The notes beneath the pieces were generated by a model, which did no database searches, had not been told where the DNA came from, and saw only the letters and a list, made by a program, of their open reading frames with translations. A stretch of DNA of 64,000 nucleotides from Parapedobacter defluvii. Its GTDB lineage: Bacteria; Bacteroidota; Bacteroidia; Sphingobacteriales; Sphingobacteriaceae. Location: NCBI RefSeq assembly GCF_014642075.1, contig NZ_BMIK01000014.1, positions 62,001-126,000 of the forward strand. Reading direction: 5' to 3'. The position numbers and the translations under genes were made by a program. Shown here one piece after another: positions 9,600-18,316 of the stretch. Positions within the stretch are counted from its first letter, which is position 1. Every line of letters starts with the position of its first letter.

Positions 9600-10547
9600 A
9601 TGTTGCCGAGGTCATCTCCGTTGCTATTTTGTCTGTTTTTCCTGTCTATACAGGTTATGGCACAGACACAAACTACGCACATTGTACAAGGTAGCTCTGT
9701 TGTGCTCACTGCAAACTCAGAAAATGCCCTTTCCTACCTCTGGTTTCACAACGGTGAGCCAATAAACGGTTTCCACGACCAACAGCTTACTGTAACAGAC
9801 GCGGGTACTTATACCGTGATGGCACTAGGCAATGAATGCAACTCCGACCTCTCAGATCCTGTGGAAGTCATCATCGATCCCGATTCAAACGGAGGCAACG
9901 TAAATGTGGATATGCAAATCCGAAACACGCCCGACCGGCCAACCGTATTGATCGGAGGTCTTTTCACTTACCAGCTTTTTATAACAAACAACGGCACGCA
10001 TACAGCAGAAAGTGTGACTGTTTCGGCCACCATCCCCCAAAATGTCTCCTATGAGGGTATTTTGGGGAACTATGCCGGGCAAGTCTTCTACAACCCCGCC
10101 ACGAGGGAACTTACTTGGTTGCCGGGCGATATGACCGCCGGCCAATCGCAATCACTCACCATCAGCGTACGCGCAACCAGTGAAGGACATGCTGACAAAT
10201 TGGCGATTGTAGCTCATAGCCGAACCGACAGCAACTCGGAAGACAATGAATCCATCGCTTCCATAGAAGTGATCGCAATGAAAATTCCGAATACCTTTAC
10301 ACCCAACGGAGACGGCCTTAATGATTACTTCCGGATTCGCGGGCTGGAATTGTTCCCTGAAAACCGCATGGTCATCTTTAACCGTTGGGGCAACGAAGTA
10401 TACAGGGCCAGTCCCTATAAGGGCGACTGGAATGGCAGCAATCTCAGTGAAGGTACGTATTACTATGTATTTGAAGTCAGGCTTCCCAATAATCATTGGC
10501 AGACTTTCAAAGGGTACATCACGTTAATCCGGAATGTGAATAAGTAA
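9600..10547 (+). CDS. T9SS cargo with Ig-like, DUF11-like and gliding-type C-terminal domain
   Basis: 315 residues, exported and probably surface-anchored by the type IX system. The order is a signal peptide (MLPRSSPLLFCLFFLSIQVMAQ), an Ig-like domain (about 25-105: 'NALSYLWFHNGEPINGF', 'DAGTYTVMALGNECNS'), a DUF11-like domain (about 120-230: 'TYQLFITNNGTHTAESVTVS'), and a C-terminal gliding-motility-associated (type B sorting) domain with the hallmark 'IPNTFTPNGDGLNDYFRI', 'VIFNRWGNEVY' and 'GTYYYVFEV'. The start at 9600 is chosen because ATG 9573 sits in a hairpin stem. It is the only member of the trio with a sorting domain. Confidence 0.85.
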   Translation: MLPRSSPLLFCLFFLSIQVMAQTQTTHIVQGSSVVLTANSENALSYLWFHNGEPINGFHDQQLTVTDAGTYTVMALGNECNSDLSDPVEVIIDPDSNGGNVNVDMQIRNTPDRPTVLIGGLFTYQLFITNNGTHTAESVTVSATIPQNVSYEGILGNYAGQVFYNPATRELTWLPGDMTAGQSQSLTISVRATSEGHADKLAIVAHSRTDSNSEDNESIASIEVIAMKIPNTFTPNGDGLNDYFRIRGLELFPENRMVIFNRWGNEVYRASPYKGDWNGSNLSEGTYYYVFEVRLPNNHWQTFKGYITLIRNVNK

Positions 10548-10586
10548 AACACAACAAGGAATGGAAGCGAAATCCATGGGTAGAAA

Positions 10587-10967
10587 TCACTCCGTATAAA
10601 AATCAATGAGCGATGCGGCGTATACCGTACGCCAGCCATCCACTATGTCATCGTAATCATCATCCGGAATATGGGTATGTCTCACTTCCATAGAGGTTCC
10701 CTGCTTATGCGGATGTAGCTTGATGGTCACGATAGAAGGTTCCGGTTGCTCACCGAAGTACCATTGTTGCTCGATTTTCCTACCGGGTTCAAATGAAAGG
10801 TTTTTACCTACGATTGCCCCATCCCACAGAGAAAACTCGGTGTCCGGCTCGGCAATCATTACCACCTCGTCCCCGGTCCAAAGCCGGATGGTTTCGGGAG
10901 TGGTTAATGCCAAATAAACGAACTCCGGAGCAGCCGGTACGATGAAATAAGCCTTATAGTCTTTCAT
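10587..10967 (-). CDS. SRPBCC/AHSA1-like START-fold protein
   Basis: 126 residues. The AHSA1/SRPBCC fold is a cavity-forming small-ligand-binding domain. Seen here: 'FIVPAAPEFVYLALTTPETIRLWTGDEVVM', 'FSLWDGAIVGKNLSFEPGRKIEQQWYFGE' and the C-terminal helix 'VDGWRTVYAASLIDFY'. The -7 box TAAGTTTG at 10987-10994 places the transcript start near 10980, downstream of the ATG at 10985, so the start at 10967 (MKDYKAYF) is chosen. The ligand is unknown. It is divergent from the MarR gene. Confidence 0.85.
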   Translation of the reverse strand: MKDYKAYFIVPAAPEFVYLALTTPETIRLWTGDEVVMIAEPDTEFSLWDGAIVGKNLSFEPGRKIEQQWYFGEQPEPSIVTIKLHPHKQGTSMEVRHTHIPDDDYDDIVDGWRTVYAASLIDFYTE

Positions 10968-10986
10968 ACATGCTTGTATTATCATG

Positions 10987-10994
10987 CAAACTTA
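10987..10994 (-). promoter_or_regulatory. Promoter -7 box for the SRPBCC gene
   Basis: TAAGTTTG on the minus strand matches TAnnTTTG. It rules out the ATG at 10985 as the start and leaves a UTR of about 13 nt before ATG 10967. Confidence 0.5.
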
Positions 10995-11030
10995 GCATTT
11001 CCCAAGAATTCACCTCTAATTTTTCACAAT

Positions 11031-11054
11031 ATATAAATTAATTATATATCTTTG
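11031..11054 (+). promoter_or_regulatory. MarR gene promoter with overlapping dyad
   Basis: TATCTTTG (11047-11054) matches the -7 consensus. Immediately upstream, 11031-11047 is an AT-rich dyad (ATATAA...TTATAT, 7 of 8 pairs matching) that would overlap polymerase binding. This is the usual layout for MarR autorepression. Confidence 0.5.
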
Positions 11055-11086
11055 TTACTAAGATACTTTTAAACAAAAATAATTGT

Positions 11087-11560
11087 ATGGTAAAAAAAAC
11101 AATCCGTATTGAAAAAATCCTGGAAATGCGGGTACTAAGCAGACGCTATTCGGACACTTCCATACGGATGCATGAAGCTATTGCACGGAAAGCGGGCCTC
11201 TCAGGTACTGACCATAAATACCTGGGATTATTAATTGAACGGGGTGCGATGACAGCGGGAGAGCTTTCCAAATTGACAGGCCTTACTACAGGTGCTGTCA
11301 CAGGTTTAGTGGACCGACTGGAGAAAAAAAAGTTAGCCAAGCGGGAATTCGACAGGTACGACCGGCGTAAGGTAATCATTGTTCCCTGTACGGAAAACAC
11401 CATGAAACTTCTCCAGCCTTTGTTTTCAGAACTGGATAAAAAAACCACAGCCCTGGTTACGTCCTTTTCGGATCAGGAGCTCGAAGTACTTGAGAAATAT
11501 TTTCGCTCCGCTGTGCAAATTATGGATGACACGATAAAAGAATTAAATCATGACGATTAA
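11087..11560 (+). CDS. MarR family transcriptional regulator
   Basis: 157 residues, a winged-helix dimeric repressor. The HTH and wing are visible at about residues 50-100: 'LGLLIERGAMTAGELSKLTGLTTGAVTGLVDRLEKKKLAKREFDRYDRRKVIIV'-like order (TAGELSK, TGAVTGLVDRLEKK, then the RYDRRK wing). N- and C-terminal helices form the dimer arms. A dyad at 11031-11047 is a likely self-operator. It overlaps the next gene by 11 bp, so the membrane protein downstream is probably co-expressed. The inducer is unknown. Confidence 0.93.
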   Translation: MVKKTIRIEKILEMRVLSRRYSDTSIRMHEAIARKAGLSGTDHKYLGLLIERGAMTAGELSKLTGLTTGAVTGLVDRLEKKKLAKREFDRYDRRKVIIVPCTENTMKLLQPLFSELDKKTTALVTSFSDQELEVLEKYFRSAVQIMDDTIKELNHDD

Positions 11561-12074
11561 GATGGAACAATTAACAACAAACTATTTAACAAGAGCCGAA
11601 ATGTGGCTACTGATCACCACGCTGGCATATTTCATGATGAATGGCGCACAATTATTTGAAACAGCAGCCGTTGTACCCAAATGGACCGCCTCGCCACCAG
11701 CATCCCTTGCGATGTTGGGAGGAAAATACGGGCTTGACTTCAAAGTATTTTGGATTGTTACGCATTCACTGCACGAGCTTACTTTCTTGCTTGCCCTCGT
11801 CTTCTGCTGGAAGATAGATCCGGTTAGAAATTGGTTACTACTGCTGTTTTTGCTTCATGTCGCCGTACGGATTTGGACACTAATCTATTTTGCTCCGAAT
11901 ATCATCGATTTTCAAAAAATTGCAGCATCCGGCACAACAGACACAGATTTGCTCAACCGTACTTCTCAATGGCGAATTCTCAACTACTTCCGTGTGGGAA
12001 TCTTTGTGGCTATCTCATTCGGACTTATCCCGTTATATGTCATGGTCATGAACCTACGTATCAAACTCCTGTAA
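11550..12074 (+). CDS. Four-TM membrane protein, MarR-linked
   Basis: 174 residues with about four transmembrane helices (near 17-35, 75-95, 100-125 and 145-170). A short polar loop 'VVPKWTASPPASLAMLGGKYG' follows TM1. I do not recognise the family with confidence; the layout resembles small DUF1772-type membrane proteins. The 11-bp overlap with the MarR gene indicates translational coupling, so it is the likely target of MarR control, perhaps in stress or solvent response (inference). A start at 11562 (MEQLTTNYL) is an alternative. Confidence 0.7.
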   Translation: MTIKMEQLTTNYLTRAEMWLLITTLAYFMMNGAQLFETAAVVPKWTASPPASLAMLGGKYGLDFKVFWIVTHSLHELTFLLALVFCWKIDPVRNWLLLLFLLHVAVRIWTLIYFAPNIIDFQKIAASGTTDTDLLNRTSQWRILNYFRVGIFVAISFGLIPLYVMVMNLRIKLL

Positions 12075-12076
12075 AG

Positions 12077-12982
12077 TCAGGAATGCCCCTTGGACACATT
12101 ACCTACAGACAATAGGAATACGGTACTGACAATCAGCAATGCCCCTACCCAATCCAGTGCCTGGAAGGATACACCCAACCATAACACCGCGATCAGCGTG
12201 GCAGACAAGGGTTCAGCCGAGGTAAGGAGACTGGCTGTCTGCCCACCAATCAATTGTACGGCTTTCAGGTATACGTAAAATGGAATCAATGTACCGAACA
12301 GTACCACGAAGACGGTATTTGCATACGTGTACCCATCCCATATAATTTCCTCAACATCCCAGGGTGGTCTGATCAGCGAAATTCCAATACCGCCGATAAA
12401 CAACCCCCAGCCGATGACACTCAACGCGCTATACTTGGCAAGTAGCCTACCCGGCATCAGGGTATATAATGCTAAACTGACTGCCGATGCCATACCCAGG
12501 GCAAAAGCCAAGGGCGATATATTCAACGAACGGATATTTCCGTGGGTTACCAAAAGGAAGGTGCCCAGCACGGCGAGAAAAATAGCCAAATATCCCAACG
12601 CATTGAGGCGTTTGCCATATCGGACCGCCAGATAAACGGCGATCAATACCGGCGCCGAAAATTGCAGGATAGTCGCCGTAGCTGCATTGGAATGTTTTAT
12701 GGCTGCGAAATAGGAATATTGCACGGTAAGCATACCAACGATACCGAAAATGAGTAAACCCCGACGATCACGCCTGTCCTGCCAAATCACCCACACATTA
12801 CTGTCTTTCCGCAGTAGGGCCACAAGCAATAGCAATACACCTGAAGTTAACATGCGTACCGCCATCAACCATTCCACAGGCATCGCCCGCTCTTGAAATA
12901 AAAATTGGCCGCAGGTCCCTGATACGCCCCATAATGTGGCCGCTAGTAGGGCCATGAGTACTCCCTTTAGATGACTATCCAT
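12077..12982 (-). CDS. EamA/DMT-family metabolite exporter
   Basis: 301 residues and ten predicted TM helices as two EamA repeats: first half 'GVLMALLAATLWGVSGTCGQFLF' and 'SNAATATILQFSAPVLIAVY', second half 'GMASAVSLALYTLMPG' and 'LIGGQTASLLTSAEPLSATLIAVLWLG'. These are the duplicated drug/metabolite transporter signatures. Members usually export amino acids or other metabolites through the inner membrane; the substrate here cannot be told. It has its own -7 box at 13000-13007. Confidence 0.93.
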   Translation of the reverse strand: MDSHLKGVLMALLAATLWGVSGTCGQFLFQERAMPVEWLMAVRMLTSGVLLLLVALLRKDSNVWVIWQDRRDRRGLLIFGIVGMLTVQYSYFAAIKHSNAATATILQFSAPVLIAVYLAVRYGKRLNALGYLAIFLAVLGTFLLVTHGNIRSLNISPLAFALGMASAVSLALYTLMPGRLLAKYSALSVIGWGLFIGGIGISLIRPPWDVEEIIWDGYTYANTVFVVLFGTLIPFYVYLKAVQLIGGQTASLLTSAEPLSATLIAVLWLGVSFQALDWVGALLIVSTVFLLSVGNVSKGHS

Positions 12983-12999
12983 GCCTTAAGTAATGTAGG

Positions 13000-13007
13000 C
13001 AAAGATA
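13000..13007 (-). promoter_or_regulatory. Promoter -7 box for the EamA exporter
   Basis: TATCTTTG on the minus strand, an exact TAnnTTTG match, with a short UTR of about 11 nt before ATG 12982. Confidence 0.5.
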
Positions 13008-13042
13008 AATCGAATATCCTGCATTACCGCGCGGTTAGAAAA

Positions 13043-14107
13043 CTATCGTTTGGCACGCTCATACTGCACGGGCCACGCGACATTATCACCCAGTCCAGCG
13101 GCAGCTTTCAACGGGAAATAAGGGTTGCGCAGCAGCTCCCGGGCCATCATCACGGCATCGGCATCACCATTAGCTAATATCGTTTCTGCTTGTACAGCAT
13201 CCGTAATTAAACCCACAGTGGAAGTTAATATGCCGGTCTCCTTTTTGATCTTCGAAGCAAAAGGTAACTGGTAAGCTGGCCCTATGGGAATTTGCTGGTG
13301 GCTTACCAATCCTCCTGTTGATACATCAATCAGGTCGACGCCTGCCATTTTCAGGATTTCGGCCAGCCGTACCGAATCGTCGCCGTTCCATCCCCCCTCA
13401 GCCCAATCGGTTGCAGAAATGCGGACCAACAGCGGTAAATCAGCCGGCCAAACCGTCTTTACCCCCTCAATAACTTCCAGCAACAGCCGGATGCGGTTGC
13501 CAAAACTTCCACCATAATTATCTACCCGCTGATTGCTCAGCGGGGATAGAAACTGATGCAACAGGTAACCGTGTGCTGCATGAATCTCAACCACCTGAAA
13601 ACCTGCCCGGAATGCCCGCTCCGCAGCCTTCGCAAAGTCGGTGACAACGTTGTGGATACCTGCTGTATCCAGTTCTGCCGGCATTGGGTAATTGTCGGCG
13701 AACGCCATTGCCGACGGCGCCACAGGCGCCCACCCTCCCTCCTCCTCGGCCACCTTGCCCCTTCCCTTCCATGGCACGGCCGTACTGGCTTTTCTACCCG
13801 CATGCGCGAGCTGAATACCCGGCACGCACTGCTGGTCTTTGATGAACGCGGTAATTTGCATTAACTTTTCGATGTGTTCATCTTTCCAAATACCCAAATC
13901 CCGTGGTGATATCCGGCCTTCCGGAGAAACTGCCGTAGCTTCGGAAATGACCATCGACGCCCCACCAACCGCCCGGCTACCCAAATGCACCAAGTGCCAA
14001 TCGTTCGCGAATCCATCGGTCGATGAGTATTGGCACATGGGCGATACAATGAGCCGGTTTTTCAACGTGATGCCTTTGATGGTTAAGGGATTGAAAAGCG
14101 TAGACAT
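13043..14107 (-). CDS. NADPH dehydrogenase, old yellow enzyme family (YqjM/NamA type)
   Basis: 354 residues from ATG 14107 (MSTLFNPLTIKGITLKNR); the ATG at 14131 adds eight non-conserved residues. It is an FMN-dependent TIM-barrel ene-reductase of the YqjM class, with 'VSPMCQYSSTDG' (the redox-tuning Cys of this class), 'QLAHAGRKAS', 'EIHAAHGYLLHQFLSPLSNQR', 'DNYGGSFGNRIRLL' and the phosphate-binding 'GLITDAVQAE...ADAVMMARELL'. It reduces activated C=C bonds of enones and related electrophiles. It lies 67 bp downstream of the MerR/TipAS gene on the same strand and may be its target. Confidence 0.95.
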   Translation of the reverse strand: MSTLFNPLTIKGITLKNRLIVSPMCQYSSTDGFANDWHLVHLGSRAVGGASMVISEATAVSPEGRISPRDLGIWKDEHIEKLMQITAFIKDQQCVPGIQLAHAGRKASTAVPWKGRGKVAEEEGGWAPVAPSAMAFADNYPMPAELDTAGIHNVVTDFAKAAERAFRAGFQVVEIHAAHGYLLHQFLSPLSNQRVDNYGGSFGNRIRLLLEVIEGVKTVWPADLPLLVRISATDWAEGGWNGDDSVRLAEILKMAGVDLIDVSTGGLVSHQQIPIGPAYQLPFASKIKKETGILTSTVGLITDAVQAETILANGDADAVMMARELLRNPYFPLKAAAGLGDNVAWPVQYERAKR

Positions 14108-14174
14108 ATGCAATGCGATTATGTATTGCAAACTACGATAAAATAGCTTTTATATGCAAGTTGAAAGAAAGGGA

Positions 14175-14930
14175 TTAGACCTTCCGACCGGTCACATAAT
14201 GGTCGATTGCCTGTTTCAGGAACCGGCCAAAAGCTGCACCACCGATTTCAGTGTAGCGGGGATCGGCCACGTAGAGTTCTCCAAGTCCTTTGTACGCTTC
14301 CTCCTGATCACCCGGTTTACCCCAAAACCGCAGAATATAATGATAGTGCCTATCGATTTCCTGCTGAACCTGTTCGGAAGCGGGATCCGCACCCCGGCCA
14401 CAAAGAGAAGCCAACGTTTCCCAATTTTCTTTAAAGCCGGATTTCAGCATTTCAAATTCTTCCTTGCGCATGCCAGTAAGCACGTTTTCCGATTGCTTCA
14501 CCTGATCCGGCCATTTCTCCAGGGCTTCTTTTCGCCATGCACTGGCCTGCTCCTTCGGGAGACCTTCATACAATTCTTCGTAATTCATCTTGATTTTTCC
14601 TTTGATGTGTAAAATCGTTTTATCCAATGTTTCCATGAGTCGGTCGATACGCTTCCTGCGTTCTTTCAACAGCTGCTTTTGATCCATTAACGCACTTATC
14701 CGGTCAAAGTCCGGGCGGTTGATCAAAGCTGCAATCTCTTTTAGTCCAAAATCCAGTTCCTTATAGAAAAGGATTTGCTGCAACCGCAGCAGTTCGCCTT
14801 CACCGTATAACCGATACCCTACAGCGGTACGGATCGACGGCTTCAGCAGGCCGATCCGATCGTAGTGATGGAGCGTGCGCACACTCACACCAGCGGCCTT
14901 TGCAAGCTTCTTTACCGTGTATTGTGTCAT
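14175..14930 (-). CDS. MerR family regulator with TipAS ligand domain
   Basis: 251 residues from ATG 14930 (MTQYTVKKLAKAAGVSVRTLHHYDRIGLLKP). The MerR winged helix fills residues 1-70, a dimerisation coiled coil about 75-115, and a C-terminal TipAS domain (about 130-250: 'YEGLPKEQASAWRKEALEKWP', 'IDRHYHYILRFWG', 'YVADPRYTEIGG'). TipAS domains bind thiopeptides and other amphipathic compounds. The -7 box ends 9 bp before the ATG at 14942, which leaves almost no leader, so 14930 is the better start. The promoter carries a typical MerR dyad. Confidence 0.92.
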   Translation of the reverse strand: MTQYTVKKLAKAAGVSVRTLHHYDRIGLLKPSIRTAVGYRLYGEGELLRLQQILFYKELDFGLKEIAALINRPDFDRISALMDQKQLLKERRKRIDRLMETLDKTILHIKGKIKMNYEELYEGLPKEQASAWRKEALEKWPDQVKQSENVLTGMRKEEFEMLKSGFKENWETLASLCGRGADPASEQVQQEIDRHYHYILRFWGKPGDQEEAYKGLGELYVADPRYTEIGGAAFGRFLKQAIDHYVTGRKV

Positions 14931-14950
14931 GTTTTTATCCATTGTTCCGA

Positions 14951-14983
14951 CAAAGGTAGGCTATGACGTAAGGTAAGAGTCAA
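14951..14983 (-). promoter_or_regulatory. MerR/TipAS self-regulated promoter
   Basis: On the minus strand, TTGAC (14979-14983) and TACCTTTG (14951-14958) are separated by 20 bp. A TGAC...GTCA dyad sits between the two elements, where MerR proteins bind to twist the promoter. This layout suggests autoregulation. Confidence 0.6.
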
Positions 14984-15115
14984 GAACTTTTTTCATTTTT
15001 TTTTAAGCAGACCTGGAATAGATCCTAAAGGGGTGCCGAATCAGCCCGCACCCAGGACACGGAAAGGCAGGAAATGGACCGCAAAAACCGGTAGCAAAAC
15101 AGCCGGTAGATCGGG

Positions 15116-15580
15116 CTAAAACGATCTGAAATTGGGCCGATTGGTAAACGGCGAAAATATCCACGGGATCGATGTCAATATGATGAGCAAGCCAATCGTA
15201 AACCAAACGGCCATGGTTCTGTACTTTTCAATATCCGTTGGCCTGCGTTTTGCCTTAGCCGAACCGATCGTAATAACCACAACCGCCAACAACATCATCA
15301 AACTATGCTCCATACCGAAAAAACGGGCATCCCGTTGGTGTACCGCCTCCCTGAAATTATGCAGAAAGTAATCAACCAGGGGGCTGATCGCATACAAAGC
15401 GATTCCCAAAAGGAACTGAATATGCACAACCGTAGCAGTCCAATGCCGGATGGAATGATCGAAACGAGAGAATTTCCGGTTAGTAAACCATCCCTGGTAG
15501 GCACGGAACACTGCAAAAAGCAAACCCGCCAATACCACCCAGCGAATCAGCGAATGCAAAGCCAACAAGGTTACATACAT
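15116..15580 (-). CDS. Four-TM cytochrome b561-like membrane protein
   Basis: 154 residues, four TM helices. It starts MYVTLLALHSLIRWVVLAGLLFAVF, with further helices around 45-65, 90-110 and 120-140. Conserved His residues (LHSLIRW, RHWTATVVHIQF, GMEHSLMM) sit at membrane positions that could ligate haem, as in the small b-type cytochrome-like proteins of Sphingobacteriaceae. Haem binding and role are inference. It is convergent with the MerR gene direction and divergent from the rhamnosidase. Confidence 0.7.
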   Translation of the reverse strand: MYVTLLALHSLIRWVVLAGLLFAVFRAYQGWFTNRKFSRFDHSIRHWTATVVHIQFLLGIALYAISPLVDYFLHNFREAVHQRDARFFGMEHSLMMLLAVVVITIGSAKAKRRPTDIEKYRTMAVWFTIGLLIILTSIPWIFSPFTNRPNFRSF

Positions 15581-15729
15581 GCTATAATCAGATACCGTCT
15601 TCGTGTACTTGCAAATAAACGAAAAATTCAGTGCGGCAGCAACCCACTACGGGTTAAGAACGGGTCTATTTATATCAAAAAAGACAAAGAATTGTCATTT
15701 TTCTTCAAAACTAATTCCGTTGTTATGGT

Positions 15730-15737
15730 TAGTTTTG
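15730..15737 (+). promoter_or_regulatory. Promoter -7 box for the rhamnosidase gene
   Basis: TAGTTTTG matches TAnnTTTG, about 40 bp upstream of ATG 15777. A GACAA/TTGTC inverted repeat (near 15683-15696) lies just upstream. Confidence 0.4.
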
Positions 15738-15776
15738 CTCGATTTTTTGCCCATTTATATAACCCGATTGAATCAC

Positions 15777-18296
15777 ATGCCAGACAAAATCCCGCTTTTA
15801 CGTGCTACTGCAAGTCTCATTGTTTCTTTTTTTATCGTTGGCATGCCATCGGTGTCCGTCGGTAAACAGGACTCTACACATACCAAACCGTATCTTCCCG
15901 ACCATCCCGGCATCGCCCCTTATCCGGTAGTATCCGGCGGTGCTTTCACGGGAAAGCCTGTCAGTGCGTCGCCTGACCCATTGGTATCCTATGTTTGGAC
16001 GCGGGAAAGTGAGGAACTGCAGGTATACCATTTAAAACCTGTGAAAGTCTCTACAGAAACTGCGCCAAGCTTCGCAAACGCGGAATCTGCATTGACCGAT
16101 GATTGCTTTATAAAAGTCAACGGTGAAGGGTCTATCCGTTTCGATTTTGGCGTGGAGAGCGCAGCATGGATCGAGTTTGACAGTCCGGACCTGAGCGGGG
16201 AAGTACAGATGAGTGTCAGTGAGTACAATCAGCCTGCGGTCGTCAATTCGGGACCGCAATCTCCCCATAAAACTGGAGTACCGGTTAAACATGGAAATAC
16301 CTACCGGTTGGAGCTGAATGCGGAGCTGTATGAAGGTGTGCGGTTCGGATGGATACACGTAACCAGATTTGACAAGCCCTGGCATATTAAAAATATCCGT
16401 TTGGTCTGCCAGACAAAACCTGTTAACTACGCCGGGCATTTCGAGAGTTCCGATACGTTACTGAACCGGATATGGTACACGGGAGCTTATGCCGTCAAAC
16501 TGAACTTGCTGAAAGACCACATGGGAGCGATCTTGGTGGACCGGGGCGACCGGCATTCGTGGACGGGGGATGCACATATCTCTCAGGGAGTCAGCATGGT
16601 TGCTTTCGGGAATTATGACATGGTAAAACACAACCTGCAGCGGACATCCGTAGATAATAATTCCATCGAAAGTTACTCGCTCCTGTGGATTCATAGTCTT
16701 CTCGACTATTACTATTATTCCGGTGACGAGGCATTCTTACGCTCACACTTGGCCACCCTTAAGCGTAAGATCGATCACGCAGCCCAGGTAACCGTCGACG
16801 AGATTAACCTAGGTTTCTATGGCTGGGATGAACGGCTCGGTGCAGGCTTCGAAACCCCAAACAACCCGGAGAACCGGCATGCTTACCGTTTATTGTATGT
16901 GCAGACCTGCGTAGCCCTTTCCAAGGCTTTGGCCACGTTGGGCGAAAAAGGGTTAAGTGCCGACTACAGACAATTGGCTGATGCCAAGCTGCAGGAGATC
17001 CGGAAAGATCCATCGTGGTTCGGAGCGATTGGATTGCATGCGGCAGCGGAAGCGGTAAACGGCGGTTATTTAACGGAAGATGAGTCGAAAGCACTGGTAA
17101 ACAAGCATTTTCTTGACACGGCTAACATCATCTCTTTTTCACCATTCAACCAGTATTTTATCATCAGGGCATTGGCCAACAGCGGCTTACATCAGGAAGC
17201 ACTCGTGGCAATCAACCGGACCTGGGGCGGACAGCTTCGGCTTGGGGCAACCACGTTTTGGGAATGTTTCAGGCCGGAATGGGCAAATGTGATCCAGCCC
17301 AATGACCCAGTCCCCAATGGGCAGCACGGCTACACAAGCTTATGTCACCCGTGGAGCAGCGGCGCAACCCGATGGCTTTCCGAAGAAATACTGGGCATCA
17401 AACCGGTGTCACCGGGTTTCAAGCGCTTTCAGGTTATCCCCCATCTTTCCAATACGTTGGGTGCCGTACGCGGCGACGTACCAACGCCGTTGGGTACCAT
17501 CCAATTTGACATCGACGTAAATCAGGGCGTTGCACATCTGCAATCACCTTCGGGTAGCCTGGCTACTGTAGGCATACCGAAAATGGGCAAGCAGATACGC
17601 CGTATTTCCGTCAATAAACAGGATGTATACCCCAATCGAGATGGGCAGGACCCGTCCTATGCAAACCCGACGGAAGACGATGGATTTGTATACCTTCCCG
17701 ATCTTCCGCCGGGCACTTACCGCATTGCCATGGAATATGGGGGCCGCGGAACCAAACATCCATCTCCCGACCTAAAAAAACGCATCGATAATGCGGTCCG
17801 ACTGGTTTCGGTCGATAGTACGACCACAACCGATTGGATGGCCCATTACGGGCAGGATGGTTACTTGCTGTTTGATCACCCCGATACTGCCGTCAACGTA
17901 GGGACACTGCCCGGCTACATCGAAAAAATTGCATGGAAAAGCGAAGGGACAGGTGCTCCGCGTTTGGGTAACTGGCAGATGAAGGATGGCCGCTCACTGG
18001 CTATACTGGCCACACAAAATCCCATGGCCTGCTATCAGACTTATTATATCGACATCATGGCCCAACCTGAAAAAGCATACCAGGTGACGCTCCGCACTGC
18101 CGAGCTGGGCACAAATGGCAAATTCGTGATCGATCTATTTGACCAACGGACCAAAAATCTGATACACCCTACGGTGTTGGTGAAAACTTCGGGAAAAGCC
18201 CGTTACTACACGTTCGCGGCTAAGGGCCCCGTCCGGATACGATTGAGCCACTTGGAAGGTGAGGATGCAGGAATCAGCGGTATTTTCTTCCAGTAA
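15777..18296 (+). CDS. Secreted alpha-L-rhamnosidase-like six-hairpin glycosidase (GH78-like)
   Basis: 839 residues from ATG 15777, which begins a signal peptide (MPDKIPLLRATASLIVSFFIVG); the frame is open upstream, but those residues precede the -7 box or are not conserved. It has an N-terminal beta-sandwich (about 50-230), an (alpha/alpha)6 catalytic domain (about 240-560) with 'LVDRGDRHSWTGDAHISQG', matching the family's R-D-R-x-x-W-x-G-D signature, and a C-terminal beta domain introduced by 'HPWSSGATRWLSEEILGI'. The last ~200 residues form an extra beta-rich domain. It removes terminal rhamnose or a similar sugar outside the cytoplasm. It is convergent with a GH5/YdjC pair, and no SusC/SusD pair is nearby. 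Confidence 0.85.
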   Translation: MPDKIPLLRATASLIVSFFIVGMPSVSVGKQDSTHTKPYLPDHPGIAPYPVVSGGAFTGKPVSASPDPLVSYVWTRESEELQVYHLKPVKVSTETAPSFANAESALTDDCFIKVNGEGSIRFDFGVESAAWIEFDSPDLSGEVQMSVSEYNQPAVVNSGPQSPHKTGVPVKHGNTYRLELNAELYEGVRFGWIHVTRFDKPWHIKNIRLVCQTKPVNYAGHFESSDTLLNRIWYTGAYAVKLNLLKDHMGAILVDRGDRHSWTGDAHISQGVSMVAFGNYDMVKHNLQRTSVDNNSIESYSLLWIHSLLDYYYYSGDEAFLRSHLATLKRKIDHAAQVTVDEINLGFYGWDERLGAGFETPNNPENRHAYRLLYVQTCVALSKALATLGEKGLSADYRQLADAKLQEIRKDPSWFGAIGLHAAAEAVNGGYLTEDESKALVNKHFLDTANIISFSPFNQYFIIRALANSGLHQEALVAINRTWGGQLRLGATTFWECFRPEWANVIQPNDPVPNGQHGYTSLCHPWSSGATRWLSEEILGIKPVSPGFKRFQVIPHLSNTLGAVRGDVPTPLGTIQFDIDVNQGVAHLQSPSGSLATVGIPKMGKQIRRISVNKQDVYPNRDGQDPSYANPTEDDGFVYLPDLPPGTYRIAMEYGGRGTKHPSPDLKKRIDNAVRLVSVDSTTTTDWMAHYGQDGYLLFDHPDTAVNVGTLPGYIEKIAWKSEGTGAPRLGNWQMKDGRSLAILATQNPMACYQTYYIDIMAQPEKAYQVTLRTAELGTNGKFVIDLFDQRTKNLIHPTVLVKTSGKARYYTFAAKGPVRIRLSHLEGEDAGISGIFFQ

Positions 18297-18316
18297 CAAA
18301 CGATTAAAAAGCGTAT

